A stretch of 64,000 nt of DNA from Streptomyces vinaceus (GTDB lineage Bacteria; Actinomycetota; Actinomycetes; Streptomycetales; Streptomycetaceae). The notes beneath the pieces were generated by a model, which saw nothing but the letters and a program-made list of their open reading frames with translations, did no database searches and was not told where the DNA came from. Shown piece after piece: positions 50,679 through 60,040 of this stretch; position 1 is the stretch's first letter; the number at the start of each line of letters is the position of its first letter. Position numbers and translations under genes: made by a program. Location of the stretch: positions 310,001-374,000 of the forward strand of contig NZ_CP023692.1 of NCBI RefSeq assembly GCF_008704935.1, read 5' to 3'.

Positions 50679-53600
50679 GTGCGCCGTGCGACGATGCGAA
50701 GCATGATCGCCTCGTTGGAAACCCTGCTGCCGACCGCCGGTGCGCACACCTCGACCACGTACGCGGACTGGGTCGCCGCCCATGATCCGGGCGCGGCCGG
50801 GAGCGCGCGCGATCTGATGGAGGACATGCGCACCGAGCTCGGGCGGTCCTGGTCCAAGCCCGGCCGGTTCGTGGACACGATGACGGCGCGGGCGCGGCGG
50901 CTGCCGGCGGCGCATCTGCCCTGGTTCTGGGACACCGTGGGCCATCGGCTGATCGGTCACGGGAGCCGGCCGGGCGGGCGGGCCTACGCGGCGGCGCGGG
51001 CGGCCGAGGCCCGGCACGGGCTCCCGGTCGACGCCGGGTACCGCAGGGCCAACGCGCTGTTGTTCGCGGCCGGCGGGGCCATGCCGGCCAAGGAGTTCGG
51101 GGCGCACCAGCGGTTCCTCGCCCAGACGCTGGAGCCGTCCGCCGCGCACACCGCCCTGGAGGCGTTCCTGACCGCGTGGGCCGGTTCGGCGGCGGACCTG
51201 CCGGCGGACCTGGTGCGCCGGGTGCGGGCCTCCGCCAAGGCGGCCGGGCACGGGGAGGAGGAGGTGGCGCGGCTGGTGGGCGCGATCCTGTCGGTCACGC
51301 GGAAGAAGTCCGTGCCGGACGCGCTGCTCGACGCCGCCCGGACGGTCCTGACGGTCCATCCGCCGGCGGACGCGATCGCGGCGGGGCTGGTGGAGGTGTT
51401 CCCCGACGGGGTCACGGACGGCGGGGCCTGGCTGCGGATGCTCATCGGCTCCGGAGCGGCCGGGGCCATGGCCGCCGGGCGGGTGGTGCCCGAGGGCGGG
51501 CTGCACCACTGGGTGGGGAACTACGTACGGATGTACCAGTACGCGGCGCAGTCCGGGGGCGGGGTGGCCCGGCAGCCGCTGCCGGCGGAATTCCTCGACC
51601 TGGTGGGCCTGTTGGGGCCGCGGCTGCGGGCCGAGGGCGCCGCGGTGGAGGTGCACCACACCCGGTACCACTGCCAGGGCTTCGACGCGGACGTGCTGGA
51701 CGCGTGCCTGGCGGCCGGGGCGGCGGTCGTCGACCCGGGGCCGCAGACGCGGATGCGGTTCTGGGGCGAGCGCTCCCGGCGGGACCTGTCGGCGCTGGCC
51801 GCCGACGCGGTGTTCGGCCCCCGGCTGGAGGGGACCGTGCACGCGGGCCTGCTCCCGCGGTGGGGGTCGGCGCCCGGGCGACGGGCCGGGTCGGCGGTGA
51901 CGCTGCTGCCGGGCAACGAGGGCATCGCCCAGGAGGTCGCCGTACGGGTCGGCAAGCTGGTCGACACCGTGGCCGGCGGCGGCATGGCCGGCGCCGAGGA
52001 GGCCCTGGCCGAGCTGGAGAGCGTACTGGACCGGCCGACGGTGTCGGCGCTCGGCGGCATCGCCGACGCGCTCGCCGGCGCGGGAGCGGCCGGGGCGCTG
52101 CGGCGCTCCCTGGCGGCGGGGCTGCCCGAGGAACTGGCCTGGCCCGCCCTGGAGTCGGTGTACGCGGAGTTCGCGGCCGGCGCCGCCGGCGAGGAGGCGG
52201 ACGCGCTGCTGCCGGGCGTGGCCGGGGTGACCACCACCTGGCCGGTGCTGACCGTCTTCGGGCGGGACCGGGCGGTGGCCGTCGGGCCGGACGGGGTGCG
52301 AGGCTCCTGCCGTTTCACGGTGCCCGACGGGGCGACGATGTACGCGGTGCACTACGTGGGCGGCTCCTTCCTGGTGAGCTGGACGCTCAAGCCGAACCCG
52401 TACTTCTGCGACACCGCCGTGTGGGCGGACCGCCCCGCGGAGGTGTTCGCTCCGGTCAAGGTCAGCGGGCTGGTGCCGTTCGGCGGCAGTCTGGACGGGG
52501 CGTACGGCTTCCAGTTCGAGAGCGCCGACGGGGGCGGGCGCCACGACGGCGGACGGGTGCTGCGCCCGGGTGGCACGGAGGGCATCGACGGGGACGAGCT
52601 CCAGCTGGGCGACGGCTCGCGGATCTGGACGAACGCCGTGTTCGGGCGCAGGCCGTGGGAGGTGGTGGACCCGGTCACCGGGGAGCCGCAGGGGGCGCTC
52701 GCGCTGCCGGAGTTCCCGGGCCGCGCGGCGAGTGGCGATCCGGCCGCGGAGCCGTCCGAGGCCGGGATGTCGTTGGCCTCGGAGGCCCTTCAACTGGCAC
52801 CGCTGCCCGCCTGTCTGGACGGCTCCCCGCTGGGCAGCCGGGACGGGCTGGTCGGTACCCGGGTGCTGTTCCGCACCCGGCACCGGGACCACGCGCCGGA
52901 TCACTACCTGGTGGAGAGCGTGGACGGGCGCGCGGCCCGGTTCGACATCGACCGGCCGGGACAGGAGCCCTGGGGCCTGTGGGCGCCGCCGGAGGGCGCG
53001 TCGGTGCGGGACGCGGTGCAGGACGTGGTCCTCGCCGAGGCGCAGACCCGTACGGGCGTGCGCGCGTACGCCGCCGACGGGGCCCTGCTGTGGGAGCTCG
53101 ACGGGCACGCCTCGCCGCGCGATCCGCGGGTGGCTCCGGTCCGCCGGGTCACGGCGTCGCGGGGCGTGGCCCTGCCGCCCGCCTTCTGGTACCTGCTGCG
53201 GACCCGCGATGCGGCCGGGTCCAGGGCGCTGAGAGGGGTGGGCCGTCAGACCGCTGAGGTGTTGCTGGAGGCCGCCCGCTCGGACGACGCGCGGGGGCTG
53301 CGTGCCGCCGTGGCCCGGGAGTTGCCGGAGGTCGGCGACCAGGTGCTGGTCGATGCCGTGGTGGCGGTGGCCGAGCGGGCCGCCCGGGTGGAGGCGCGCA
53401 GGCGGGCGCTGCACCGGCGGGTGACCCTGCTCGCTCAGGCGCCGCCGGCCCTGCCGCGCCGGTCCGCGCCGGACACGGAGCTGATGCCGGCCCTGTTCGG
53501 TCTGGTCTCGGAGGGGGACGAAGGCCTGCGGCGGCGCAGCCGCGCCGTGAACCTGCCCGCGACGCTGGGCGCGCTGGCCTCGGACGGGGCCTGCCTGACG

Positions 53601-55484
53601 GGGACCGTCGTGGAGGAGGTGCGCCGGCTCGCGCCGCCGGCGCCGCCGCACGACTGGTCGCAGCTGATGGGTGCGATCGACGCCGCCGCATGGCGGGCGG
53701 TGGTGGAGCCGACACCGGACGGGGAGCGGGCCGCGCTGCTGGCGCTGCTGGACACGTGGGCCGACCAGCCGTTCGCCCGCCCGGGGGGCCGCTGGTGGGT
53801 GGGCCGCGCCCGCGCCGAGGTCCTGGACGGGCTGCGCGGGGGCGGGATCGCGGTGGCCTCGTGGCCGCGGTGTCCCGGCGGCTCGGAGCACTGGTTCGTG
53901 GCGGCCGCCGCGGAGACGGGCCGGGACCCGGTGCCGGAGGCGGTCGCGCAGGCGAGGCCGGTCCGGGTGGAGCGGGACGACGCCGCCCGGCTGCGGGCCC
54001 TGGTCGCGGCGGTCGAGGAGCACGGGCCGGTCCCGCTGCCGGAGTCGGCGGCCGCGCGCTTCGCCGAGCTGACGGGCGTGCGCCGGGCGGTGGCCCGCCT
54101 CGTGGTCGCCGGTCTGGTGGGCCGCCCCGACCGTGACGAGGACCGCGCCCTGGCGCGCAAGGCCCCGTACAAGGCGACGCCGATGACCGCCGATGCCTAC
54201 GACCGGCTGCGCACCCGGCTCGGCGGCGCGGGCCGGCGCGCGGTCCTGGCGGCCGGCCTGCCCGAGGATCCGGCCGAACTGTGGCGGCCCGGCGGGATCG
54301 AGGCGGCCGCGGAGCGCATGGCCGAGGTCTGGCGGGAGCGCCTCGGGACGCTGCCCGCCCTGGACGACGACGCGGTCGACGCCCTGGAGGCCGAGCTGGG
54401 GCTGCCCGAGGTGTGGGCCCGGCGGCTCGCGGGCGGGTACGGAGCGGCCGCGGACGCGACGGTCGAGGCGGTGCGCTGGGAGCTGGCGGCTTCCGCGTAC
54501 GGGTCGGGTGTGGAGGTCCGGGCCGTACCGCCGGCCGGGCCCGAGCTGCCGTACCGCACACCGGTGGGGCTCCCGCTCTGGCAGATGGCGAGCGCGCTGG
54601 TCTGGGCGTGGACCGACCGGCCCGTCGGTGATCCGGCGGTGGCGGGCGCGATGGACCTCTACGAGCGGCTGCGGGCGGAGCTGGACCGTCCGGAACTGCT
54701 GGTGGCGCTGGCCGGCGGGCAGGTCCAGGACACCCCGGAGCGGATCGCGGAGCGGTTCGGGCCCAGGCGGCTGCCGGTGTCGATGGACCGCCGCAAGGAG
54801 GCGGAGCCGGCTCCGGTGACCGCCTACGACGGGGGGCCGCTGGTCGTGTGCGTGCCCGGCGGCGCCGCGTTCCTGCGTCCCGCGGCGGTGTCCGACCCGC
54901 AGGTGTGGCGACAGGTGCGGGAGGTCACCGACCTGGCCGGGGAGCTGGACCGGGTGGCGCCGCTGCGGGCCGGCGGCGGCCTGGAGCGGATGATGCTGCG
55001 GGCCCGGTCGACAGCGGTACCGGCCGGTGCGTACGAGGCGGACCCGCGGCAGTCCTGCCCCGAGCTGCTGTCGCGGGTGGCGGAGCGGCTCGGAACGGGT
55101 GCGGACGCGGCGGCCCTGTACCTCCAGCTGGCCACGCTGGCCGCGCCCACGGACCGCAACGTGCGGCGCTGGAACTGCTGGTCCGCCAAGCAGCACGCGG
55201 CCGCCCGCGGGGAACTGCTGGCCACGGGCAGGGTGGTGGAGGCGAAACGGGCCCGGGCGGGCCGCACCCTGTTCCTGCCCGGGGAGTGGACCGAGATCAA
55301 ATCGCCCCACCTGCCCCTGGAGACGGCGAAGCTGGCCGCGTACGCGGTGCTCCCGCTGTGGCGGGGCGAGATCCGCAGCCCGTTCGGCCGCGTCCTGCCG
55401 ACGGCGCCGCTGCACGAGATGTTCGCCGCGGCCTGGGAGCGGGAGTCCGGCGAGGCGAGCGGGGAGGCGGACCGGACCGGCTAA
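50679..55484 (+). CDS. Giant protein of unknown function (1,601 residues)
   Basis: Very large cytosolic protein without signal peptide or membrane helices. N-terminal ~500 residues are alpha-helical and repeat-like (YADWVAAHDPGAAG; FWDTVGHRLIGHG; ELEELAWPALESVYAEF-type helices). Residues ~520-800 are strand-rich (VLTVFGRDRAVAVGPDG; YAVHYVGGSFLVSWTLKPNP; VRAYAADGALLWELDGHA). The C-terminal part has segments such as RNVRRWNCWSAKQHAAARG and GRTLFLPGEWTEIKSPHLPL. It recalls large streptomycete proteins loosely annotated DNA-binding or DUF4132-like, but I see no definite domain. GTG 50679 is chosen for GGAG 6 nt upstream; ATG 50703 is the alternative. Ends 11 nt from a convergent gene. Confidence 0.8.
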   Translation: MRRATMRSMIASLETLLPTAGAHTSTTYADWVAAHDPGAAGSARDLMEDMRTELGRSWSKPGRFVDTMTARARRLPAAHLPWFWDTVGHRLIGHGSRPGGRAYAAARAAEARHGLPVDAGYRRANALLFAAGGAMPAKEFGAHQRFLAQTLEPSAAHTALEAFLTAWAGSAADLPADLVRRVRASAKAAGHGEEEVARLVGAILSVTRKKSVPDALLDAARTVLTVHPPADAIAAGLVEVFPDGVTDGGAWLRMLIGSGAAGAMAAGRVVPEGGLHHWVGNYVRMYQYAAQSGGGVARQPLPAEFLDLVGLLGPRLRAEGAAVEVHHTRYHCQGFDADVLDACLAAGAAVVDPGPQTRMRFWGERSRRDLSALAADAVFGPRLEGTVHAGLLPRWGSAPGRRAGSAVTLLPGNEGIAQEVAVRVGKLVDTVAGGGMAGAEEALAELESVLDRPTVSALGGIADALAGAGAAGALRRSLAAGLPEELAWPALESVYAEFAAGAAGEEADALLPGVAGVTTTWPVLTVFGRDRAVAVGPDGVRGSCRFTVPDGATMYAVHYVGGSFLVSWTLKPNPYFCDTAVWADRPAEVFAPVKVSGLVPFGGSLDGAYGFQFESADGGGRHDGGRVLRPGGTEGIDGDELQLGDGSRIWTNAVFGRRPWEVVDPVTGEPQGALALPEFPGRAASGDPAAEPSEAGMSLASEALQLAPLPACLDGSPLGSRDGLVGTRVLFRTRHRDHAPDHYLVESVDGRAARFDIDRPGQEPWGLWAPPEGASVRDAVQDVVLAEAQTRTGVRAYAADGALLWELDGHASPRDPRVAPVRRVTASRGVALPPAFWYLLRTRDAAGSRALRGVGRQTAEVLLEAARSDDARGLRAAVARELPEVGDQVLVDAVVAVAERAARVEARRRALHRRVTLLAQAPPALPRRSAPDTELMPALFGLVSEGDEGLRRRSRAVNLPATLGALASDGACLTGTVVEEVRRLAPPAPPHDWSQLMGAIDAAAWRAVVEPTPDGERAALLALLDTWADQPFARPGGRWWVGRARAEVLDGLRGGGIAVASWPRCPGGSEHWFVAAAAETGRDPVPEAVAQARPVRVERDDAARLRALVAAVEEHGPVPLPESAAARFAELTGVRRAVARLVVAGLVGRPDRDEDRALARKAPYKATPMTADAYDRLRTRLGGAGRRAVLAAGLPEDPAELWRPGGIEAAAERMAEVWRERLGTLPALDDDAVDALEAELGLPEVWARRLAGGYGAAADATVEAVRWELAASAYGSGVEVRAVPPAGPELPYRTPVGLPLWQMASALVWAWTDRPVGDPAVAGAMDLYERLRAELDRPELLVALAGGQVQDTPERIAERFGPRRLPVSMDRRKEAEPAPVTAYDGGPLVVCVPGGAAFLRPAAVSDPQVWRQVREVTDLAGELDRVAPLRAGGGLERMMLRARSTAVPAGAYEADPRQSCPELLSRVAERLGTGADAAALYLQLATLAAPTDRNVRRWNCWSAKQHAAARGELLATGRVVEAKRARAGRTLFLPGEWTEIKSPHLPLETAKLAAYAVLPLWRGEIRSPFGRVLPTAPLHEMFAAAWERESGEASGEADRTG

Positions 55485-55495
55485 CCGGACACCCC

Positions 55496-56056
55496 TTAAA
55501 CAGGGCAGGGCTTGTATTCGAGGCTGAGTTCGCGGTCGACCGCGTAGCTCGTCCGCATCGACGCGTCGATGACCTGCTGCCAGGTGCCGTACTTGGCGTA
55601 CAGCTGGTCCGCGGTGGGGCCGAGCGGATTGCCGTACTTGGCGACGTTGCGCTCTTCGAGGATGCGGACCTCCTCCGGGGTCATGCCCGCACGGGTGATC
55701 GCCTTGGCCTGGTTGCGCATGTCCACCAGTTCCCTGGCGATCTCCTCGTCGGTGGCCCCGGCCGCCCGCATGTCGGCCGCGGTCCGGTGCATGTCCTCCA
55801 GCAGGTCGTGGTACTGGATGCGCGTCCTCTGGGCCTCGACCTTCTCGTCCAAGGGGAGCACGCGGATCCGGCACACGACCGGGTCCGTGCTCGGACAGGG
55901 GTCGTCGGCGGAAACGGGTGGGGCGAGGGGCGCGGTGATGATCGAACCGCACGCCTCCGCCGCGGTGGCCGAGGCGGACACGACGGTGGCCGACAGCGCG
56001 AGGGCGGCCGCGAACGGAACGAGCGCACGGCGAAGTGACGAAGATCGAAGAGACAT
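55496..56056 (-). CDS. Small secreted protein of unknown function
   Basis: 186 residues. Signal peptide 1-33 ([20 protein letters not shown]). Mature part: four Cys (EACGS, DPCPS, VVCRI, YKPCPV) able to form two disulfides, a charged helical middle ([40 protein letters not shown]) and [20 protein letters not shown] before the end. I do not recognise the family. ATG 56056. Convergent with the giant gene, with only 11 nt between the stops; divergent from rpmG. Confidence 0.7.
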   Translation of the reverse strand: MSLRSSSLRRALVPFAAALALSATVVSASATAAEACGSIITAPLAPPVSADDPCPSTDPVVCRIRVLPLDEKVEAQRTRIQYHDLLEDMHRTAADMRAAGATDEEIARELVDMRNQAKAITRAGMTPEEVRILEERNVAKYGNPLGPTADQLYAKYGTWQQVIDASMRTSYAVDRELSLEYKPCPV

Positions 56057-56234
56057 GCCGCCATCCTCGGCAGTCGCGCCCCGTCCTCCGCGCACCGACA
56101 CCGATGATCACTCGGACGGGGAAGGGACCGGGGGTGCCGCGGGGCGGGAATGCATCGTCCCCGGTCCCTGTTATGCACCCCGGATGGCATGCGCGAGTCA
56201 AACATCGCGCGAGGGCCGCCGAGAGGAGCACCAC

Positions 56235-56399
56235 ATGGCACGCAGCACCACGCGCCCCGTCGTCCGGCTGAAGTCGACGGCCGGGACGGGCACCACGTAC
56301 ACGACCCGCAAGAACACCCGGAACGACCCCGACCGGCTCGTCTTGCGCAAGTACGACGCCGTGGCCGGAAAGCACGTCGCGTTCCGAGAGGAACGCTGA
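56235..56399 (+). CDS. rpmG: Ribosomal protein L33, Cys-less paralogue
   Basis: 54-residue bL33: [20 protein letters not shown], then [20 protein letters not shown] and FREER. The two CxxC zinc pairs of the zinc-binding form are replaced, so this is the zinc-independent (C-) paralogue used in zinc shortage. AGAGGAG precedes ATG 56235. It is followed by a Cys-less L31, the usual pairing, normally under Zur. I see no Zur-box palindrome in the 178 nt upstream. Confidence 0.95.
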   Translation: MARSTTRPVVRLKSTAGTGTTYTTRKNTRNDPDRLVLRKYDAVAGKHVAFREER

Positions 56400-56498
56400 G
56401 GCGCGCCGGGCAGCGCCCGGACCGCGCGCGAACCCGCACCCCGGACCCCGCACCCCGCACCCCACGCATGAGGCACGAGGCATGAGGAAGGACACCGC

Positions 56499-56741
56499 AT
56501 GAAGCCCCGTATCCACCCCGAAACCCGTTCCGTCGTCTTCCGCGACCGTGCGGCCGGCACCGCGTTCCTGACCCGGTCGACCGCGCACGCGTCCAGCACC
56601 ATCACGTGGGAAGACGGCAGGACCTACCCGCTGGTCGACGTCGAGATCTCGTCCGCGAGCCACCCGTTCTACACCGGGGCCGCGCGGATCGTGGACGCCG
56701 AGGGCCGGGTCGAGCGCTTCCACCGGCGCTACGACCGCTGA
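56499..56741 (+). CDS. rpmE2: Ribosomal protein L31 type B, Cys-less
   Basis: 80-residue bL31 type [61 protein letters not shown]. No CxxC, so it is the zinc-independent form. Likely in an operon with the L33 gene 99 nt upstream. Function: ribosomal paralogue letting the cell release zinc from ribosomes. Confidence 0.95.
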   Translation: MKPRIHPETRSVVFRDRAAGTAFLTRSTAHASSTITWEDGRTYPLVDVEISSASHPFYTGAARIVDAEGRVERFHRRYDR

Positions 56742-56886
56742 CGCGGGAGCACCTCGGAGCCGGCCCGCCCGCGCCACGGCGCCGTCCCGCCAACAGGGAG
56801 CGATAGGCTCGCCGTTCGGACTGCCTCGGATGCCGGGTGGGCCGCCTGGTGCACATCACTGCCGATGACTCCGAGGGGAGCCGTTC

Positions 56887-57492
56887 ATGAGCACGGCGAA
56901 AGACCTGTTCATCATCGCCATGGATCCTCAGCCGGACCGTCCCGTGGGGCAGGGCGACCTGTCGCTCGCGCTCGCCGGGGCCGAGCTGATCGATCTCCTC
57001 GGCGCGCAGATCGTCACCCTGGACGGTGACAGCATCGTTCCGGGCGGTCAGTCGGCGCCGGACGACCGCCAGTTGGAGGAGGCCTCGCAGGCGCTCACCC
57101 GGCAGGTGCCGTACGAGCGGGTCGAGGACTGGCTGTGGCGCCGGGGCCGCGATCTGGCCTCCGCGTACCAGAGCGCCCTCGAAGCCGAAGGCCAGCTAGC
57201 GCGGGGACGCAGCGGCCGCTCGCTCTTCGGGGCCGAGCGCGTGGAACTGGTGGACTCCCCCGCCCGCCGCCAGGCCCTGCACCGCTGGGAGGCGGACGAG
57301 CCCGTGCTCGCCGCCCTCGCGGCGGTGGTGGGCATCGAGAGCGCGCCTTCCGAGGAGGAGCCCGAGTTCGACGACGAGGCGGTCACGACCGTCCTCGCCA
57401 TCGTCAACGACGCGGTCATGGAGCTGGAGGCGGTACGCCAGCGGCGCTCGATCGAGAAGGCCGCGTTCGCCAACGTCTGGCGAGCCCCGTGA
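56887..57492 (+). CDS. GPP34-family phosphoprotein (GOLPH3-like)
   Basis: 201-residue GPP34 (GOLPH3/VPS74) domain protein: LFIIAMDPQPDRPVGQGDLS, LALAGAELIDLLGAQIVTLD, VPYERVEDWLWRRGRDLAS, DDEAVTTVLAIVNDAVMELE. Family members bind phosphoinositides at the Golgi in eukaryotes; in actinobacteria many paralogues exist and their role is unknown. ATG 56887 follows GAGGGGAG closely upstream. Single gene. The gap to 57798 holds a LysR relic. Confidence 0.88.
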   Translation: MSTAKDLFIIAMDPQPDRPVGQGDLSLALAGAELIDLLGAQIVTLDGDSIVPGGQSAPDDRQLEEASQALTRQVPYERVEDWLWRRGRDLASAYQSALEAEGQLARGRSGRSLFGAERVELVDSPARRQALHRWEADEPVLAALAAVVGIESAPSEEEPEFDDEAVTTVLAIVNDAVMELEAVRQRRSIEKAAFANVWRAP

Positions 57493-57598
57493 CGGTGCAC
57501 GGGTGACGAGCGGAGGACGGCAAGGGAGTCCCGGCGGCGCAAAGATCCCGGCCCTGTAGTTGCTTCTGGCACAAAACTGCAGGTCAGGGGCATCATTG

Positions 57599-57745
57599 GA
57601 TCTGAATCCACTGCGCGCCCTGGACGCCCTGCTTCAGGAGCGAGCGGATCCACACGGAGGCCCCGCACGTGGACGTGGTCTTCCTGCCGGAGGCGATGGA
57701 GGGCGGCCCGGCGCTGCGGCAGGGCGCGATCGAGAGGAAATGCAG
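57599..57745 (+). pseudogene. LysR-family regulator relic
   Basis: LDLNPLRALDALLQER (57599 on) is the start of a LysR HTH, then the sequence jumps to HVDVVFLPEAMEGGPALRQG, part of a LysR effector domain, with no HTH body between. The gap implies a large internal deletion. Reads on into stops. It is not functional. The rest of 57493-57797 shows no other gene. Confidence 0.55.
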
Positions 57746-57797
57746 CAGATCGCCGGACCGCCTCCCGGACGGGGGCATGAGCTTTTAGGCTGGTCAC

Positions 57798-58154
57798 ATG
57801 CGCCACACGCTCACCAGCCTCGCCAGTGCCTACGAGCTGGAGCACGTCAAGCGTGCCCCGGCCGGCGGCCGCGACTTCATGGCCCGGGCCGCCGCCTATC
57901 AGGAACGACTGGCACAGCGCCCCGACCTGCGCCACTGGTCCCTCATCGACGACGCCGATCCCGGCGACGACGGCCCCACACGGGTACTCGACGGCGACCT
58001 GGACGCGTGGACACGCCTGGGTGAGGGCCCGAACCGCGGCGCCTGGCGGATGGCGCGGTTCAACCGCCCCGGGCAGGAGGAGCAGCCCGGCGGCGCGCTG
58101 ACCTGGCGGGAGCTCGCGTACCACTACGGGCCCCTCACCGAAGACGACCAGTGA
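57798..58154 (+). CDS. Small conserved-looking protein of unknown function
   Basis: 118 residues, no signal or membrane helix: MRHTLTSLASAYELEHVKRA, then FMARAAAYQERLAQRPDLRH, WRMARFNRPGQEEQ, LTWRELAYHYGPLTEDD. Acidic, with an even spread of charged residues, and codon use (GC at third position) normal for the region, so it is probably real. I do not recognise it. ATG 57798 lacks a strong ribosome site. It ends 9 nt before the enoyl-CoA hydratase gene, suggesting an operon. Confidence 0.6.
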   Translation: MRHTLTSLASAYELEHVKRAPAGGRDFMARAAAYQERLAQRPDLRHWSLIDDADPGDDGPTRVLDGDLDAWTRLGEGPNRGAWRMARFNRPGQEEQPGGALTWRELAYHYGPLTEDDQ

Positions 58155-58163
58155 GGACGCGGC

Positions 58164-58964
58164 ATGGCGGATGAGCGGGCCCCGGTGGATGAGCCGGCCC
58201 CGGTGCGGATCGAGCGCGACGGGCCGGTGTTCACGGTGGTCCTGAGCCGCCCCGAGGTCCGTAACGCCGTGGACGGTCCCACGGCGGCGCAGCTCGCCGA
58301 CGCATTCCGGCGGTTCGAGGCCGACGAGGACGCCGCCGTCGCCGTGCTCTGGGGCGAGGGCGGGACCTTCTGCGCCGGCGCCGACCTCAAGGCGATCGGT
58401 ACCGAGCACGGCAATCAGGTGCTCGCCTCGGGGGACGGACCCATGGGGCCGACCCGGATGCGGCTGGGCAAACCGGTGATCGCGGCCATCGCCGGGCACG
58501 CGGTCGCCGGGGGCCTGGAGCTGGCGCTCTGGTGCGATCTGCGGGTGGCGGAGGAGGACGCGGTCTTCGGTGTGTTCTGCCGGCGCTGGGGCGTGCCCCT
58601 GATCGACGGCGGCACGGTACGGCTGCCCCGGCTCATCGGCGAGAGCCGGGCCATGGACCTGATCCTGACGGGCCGTCCGGTCGGTGCCGCCGAGGCCCAC
58701 GGAATGGGGCTCGCGAACCGCGTCGTGCCGACGGGGCACTCCCGGCAGGCGGCGGAGACACTGGCGCGCGAGATCGCCGCGTTCCCCCAGCTGTGCATGC
58801 GCCACGATCGGCTGTCCGTCCTGGAACAGCACGGACTGGAGGAGGCCGAGGCGCTGGCCGGGGAGTACCGCCACGGTCTGGTCCCACTGACCGGGGGAGA
58901 GACGGCGGCCGGCGCGGGCCGCTTCGCCTCGGGAGCGGGGCGGCACGGCGCGTTCGGGGAGTGA
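58164..58964 (+). CDS. Enoyl-CoA hydratase/isomerase family protein
   Basis: 266-residue crotonase-superfamily enzyme. Oxyanion-hole segments FTVVLSRPEVRNAVDGP, LWGEGGTFCAGADLKAI and VAGGLELALWCDLRVAEEDA are present, then FGVFCRRWGVPLIDGGTVRL and RLIGESRAMDLILTGRPVGA. In hydratases two Glu do catalysis; here one is at the position of the second loop (FGVFCRRWGVPLIDGGT has none), so a hydratase reaction is uncertain and another crotonase-type reaction is possible. Follows the 118-residue gene. ATG 58164. Substrate unknown. Confidence 0.88.
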   Translation: MADERAPVDEPAPVRIERDGPVFTVVLSRPEVRNAVDGPTAAQLADAFRRFEADEDAAVAVLWGEGGTFCAGADLKAIGTEHGNQVLASGDGPMGPTRMRLGKPVIAAIAGHAVAGGLELALWCDLRVAEEDAVFGVFCRRWGVPLIDGGTVRLPRLIGESRAMDLILTGRPVGAAEAHGMGLANRVVPTGHSRQAAETLAREIAAFPQLCMRHDRLSVLEQHGLEEAEALAGEYRHGLVPLTGGETAAGAGRFASGAGRHGAFGE

Positions 58965-58992
58965 GCACCGCGTCGGCGGCGGACGCCGCGCG

Positions 58993-59401
58993 TCATCCGC
59001 CCTCCGCGGGCTCCGCACCCGGCCGTGCGCCATGACCCGAGTCCCCGACGCGGACCGCGATCTTGCCGCGTACCCGGCCGTCGCGCAGGCGGCGTATCGC
59101 GTCCGGGACTTCGGCGAGCGGGTACGTACGGTCCAGGGCCGGGGTGAGGGCACCCGACTCGATGAGTTCGCCGAGGGTGCGCAGGTCGTCCGGGCGCGCA
59201 GCCGGCGGAGCGTGCGGTTGCCGCCGATGTCGAGGACGAGGTCGTACGGGTGCACCCCGTCCGTGGGGTCTTCGCGCAGGTAGTCCACGACCTCGTCGGC
59301 GCCCAGGGAGCGGACCAGGTCCGTCTTGGTGGTGCTGCACGCACCGGTGACGGACGCAGGACCTCGGGCGGTCCGTACACGTCCTGCACGATGGCCTTCA
59401 C
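58993..59401 (-). pseudogene. Zinc-type alcohol dehydrogenase/quinone oxidoreductase relic
   Basis: Starts VKAIVQDVYGPPEVLR (GTG at 59401, after GGGGAG), the N-terminus of a zinc-binding-dehydrogenase-like NADPH oxidoreductase. It then jumps into the cofactor domain (TGACSTTKTDLVRSLGADEV, VDYLREDPTDGVHPYDLVLD) and later, in another frame, DDLRTLGELIESGALTPALD and IRRLRDGRVRGKIAVRVGDS. The catalytic domain and much of the Rossmann fold are deleted in two places. It was coupled to the XRE gene (GTGA overlap). Confidence 0.72.
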
Positions 59402-59673
59402 CGTTTCTCCCCTTCCTCGTCGTTCGTGCTGCCCGCCCCGCACGTGCCGTTGGCGCTGCCGCCCGCCGAGTACTGGAAGACGCTGTCCAGGGGCACCCCG
59501 AAGACCTGGGCGATCTGGAAGGCCATCTCCAGCGAGGGCGAGTAGCGGCCCTGCTCGATGGCGATGACCGTCTGACGGCTGACGCCGATGCGGCGGGCGA
59601 GCTCGGCGTGGGTCATCTCGTCGTGCGCGAAGCGCTGGGCCCGGATGGTGTTGGTGACCCTCGTCGGTTTCAC
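59398..59673 (-). CDS. Small XRE-family HTH regulator
   Basis: 91-residue DNA-binding protein: THAELARRIGVSRQTVIAIE, then QGRYSPSLEMAFQIAQVFGV, the short HTH_3/XRE type (YozG-like). GTG 59673 overlaps the previous gene's stop; GTG 59676 is equally possible. C-terminal tail ANGTCGAGSTNDEEGEKR is acidic. Such regulators commonly sit with a small membrane protein, as here, and its stop overlaps the start of the dehydrogenase relic, so an operon of three. The dyad at 60041-60056 may be its site. Confidence 0.9.
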   Translation of the reverse strand: MKPTRVTNTIRAQRFAHDEMTHAELARRIGVSRQTVIAIEQGRYSPSLEMAFQIAQVFGVPLDSVFQYSAGGSANGTCGAGSTNDEEGEKR

Positions 59674-60002
59674 CACGGGTGGAAGCCGAACCGGTACGAG
59701 ATGACCTTGACCACCGAGCTGAGCACCCCCGACAGGACGAAGGCCAGGTAGATGGCGTTGGCGATCCAGAACGGCGGCGCATCGGCCATCGCGAGCAGCA
59801 GGCCCGACACGGCGCCGATGACCACGAACGACCGGCCCACGTACTCGCCGAAGCGGTGGATCTCGCGGTCGCGCTGGTCCCTGATGTTCGCCTCCTCCGG
59901 CGAGAACGCGGCGATCCCTATGTGCGCGGCGATGGACACGACGATCGACAGGCCGACCGCCGCCAGCAGGGCTCCGGCGTAGGGCGCGTGGGCCAGCCCC
60001 AC
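59670..60002 (-). CDS. Small membrane protein encoded with XRE regulator
   Basis: 110-residue protein with three helices (LLAAVGLSIVVSIAAHIGIA; SFVVIGAVSGLLLAMAD; IYLAFVLSGVLSSVVKVISY) and a charged loop EEANIRDQRDREIHRFGEYV. It matches a group of small membrane proteins usually coupled to XRE regulators (DUF2178-like by memory, uncertain). Start is uncertain; GTG 60002 used. Stop overlaps the regulator's GTG. Confidence 0.75.
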   Translation of the reverse strand: MGLAHAPYAGALLAAVGLSIVVSIAAHIGIAAFSPEEANIRDQRDREIHRFGEYVGRSFVVIGAVSGLLLAMADAPPFWIANAIYLAFVLSGVLSSVVKVISYRFGFHPW

Positions 60003-60040
60003 TCCCGCCGAGCGCTCCAGCCAAGCAGCCGCAACACGAT

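Noticed and set aside
50379..56777. Minus-strand 2,132-codon open frame opposite the giant gene
   Set aside because: Shadow frame of the plus-strand 1,601-residue gene; it also crosses rpmG, rpmE2 and a convergent secreted gene.
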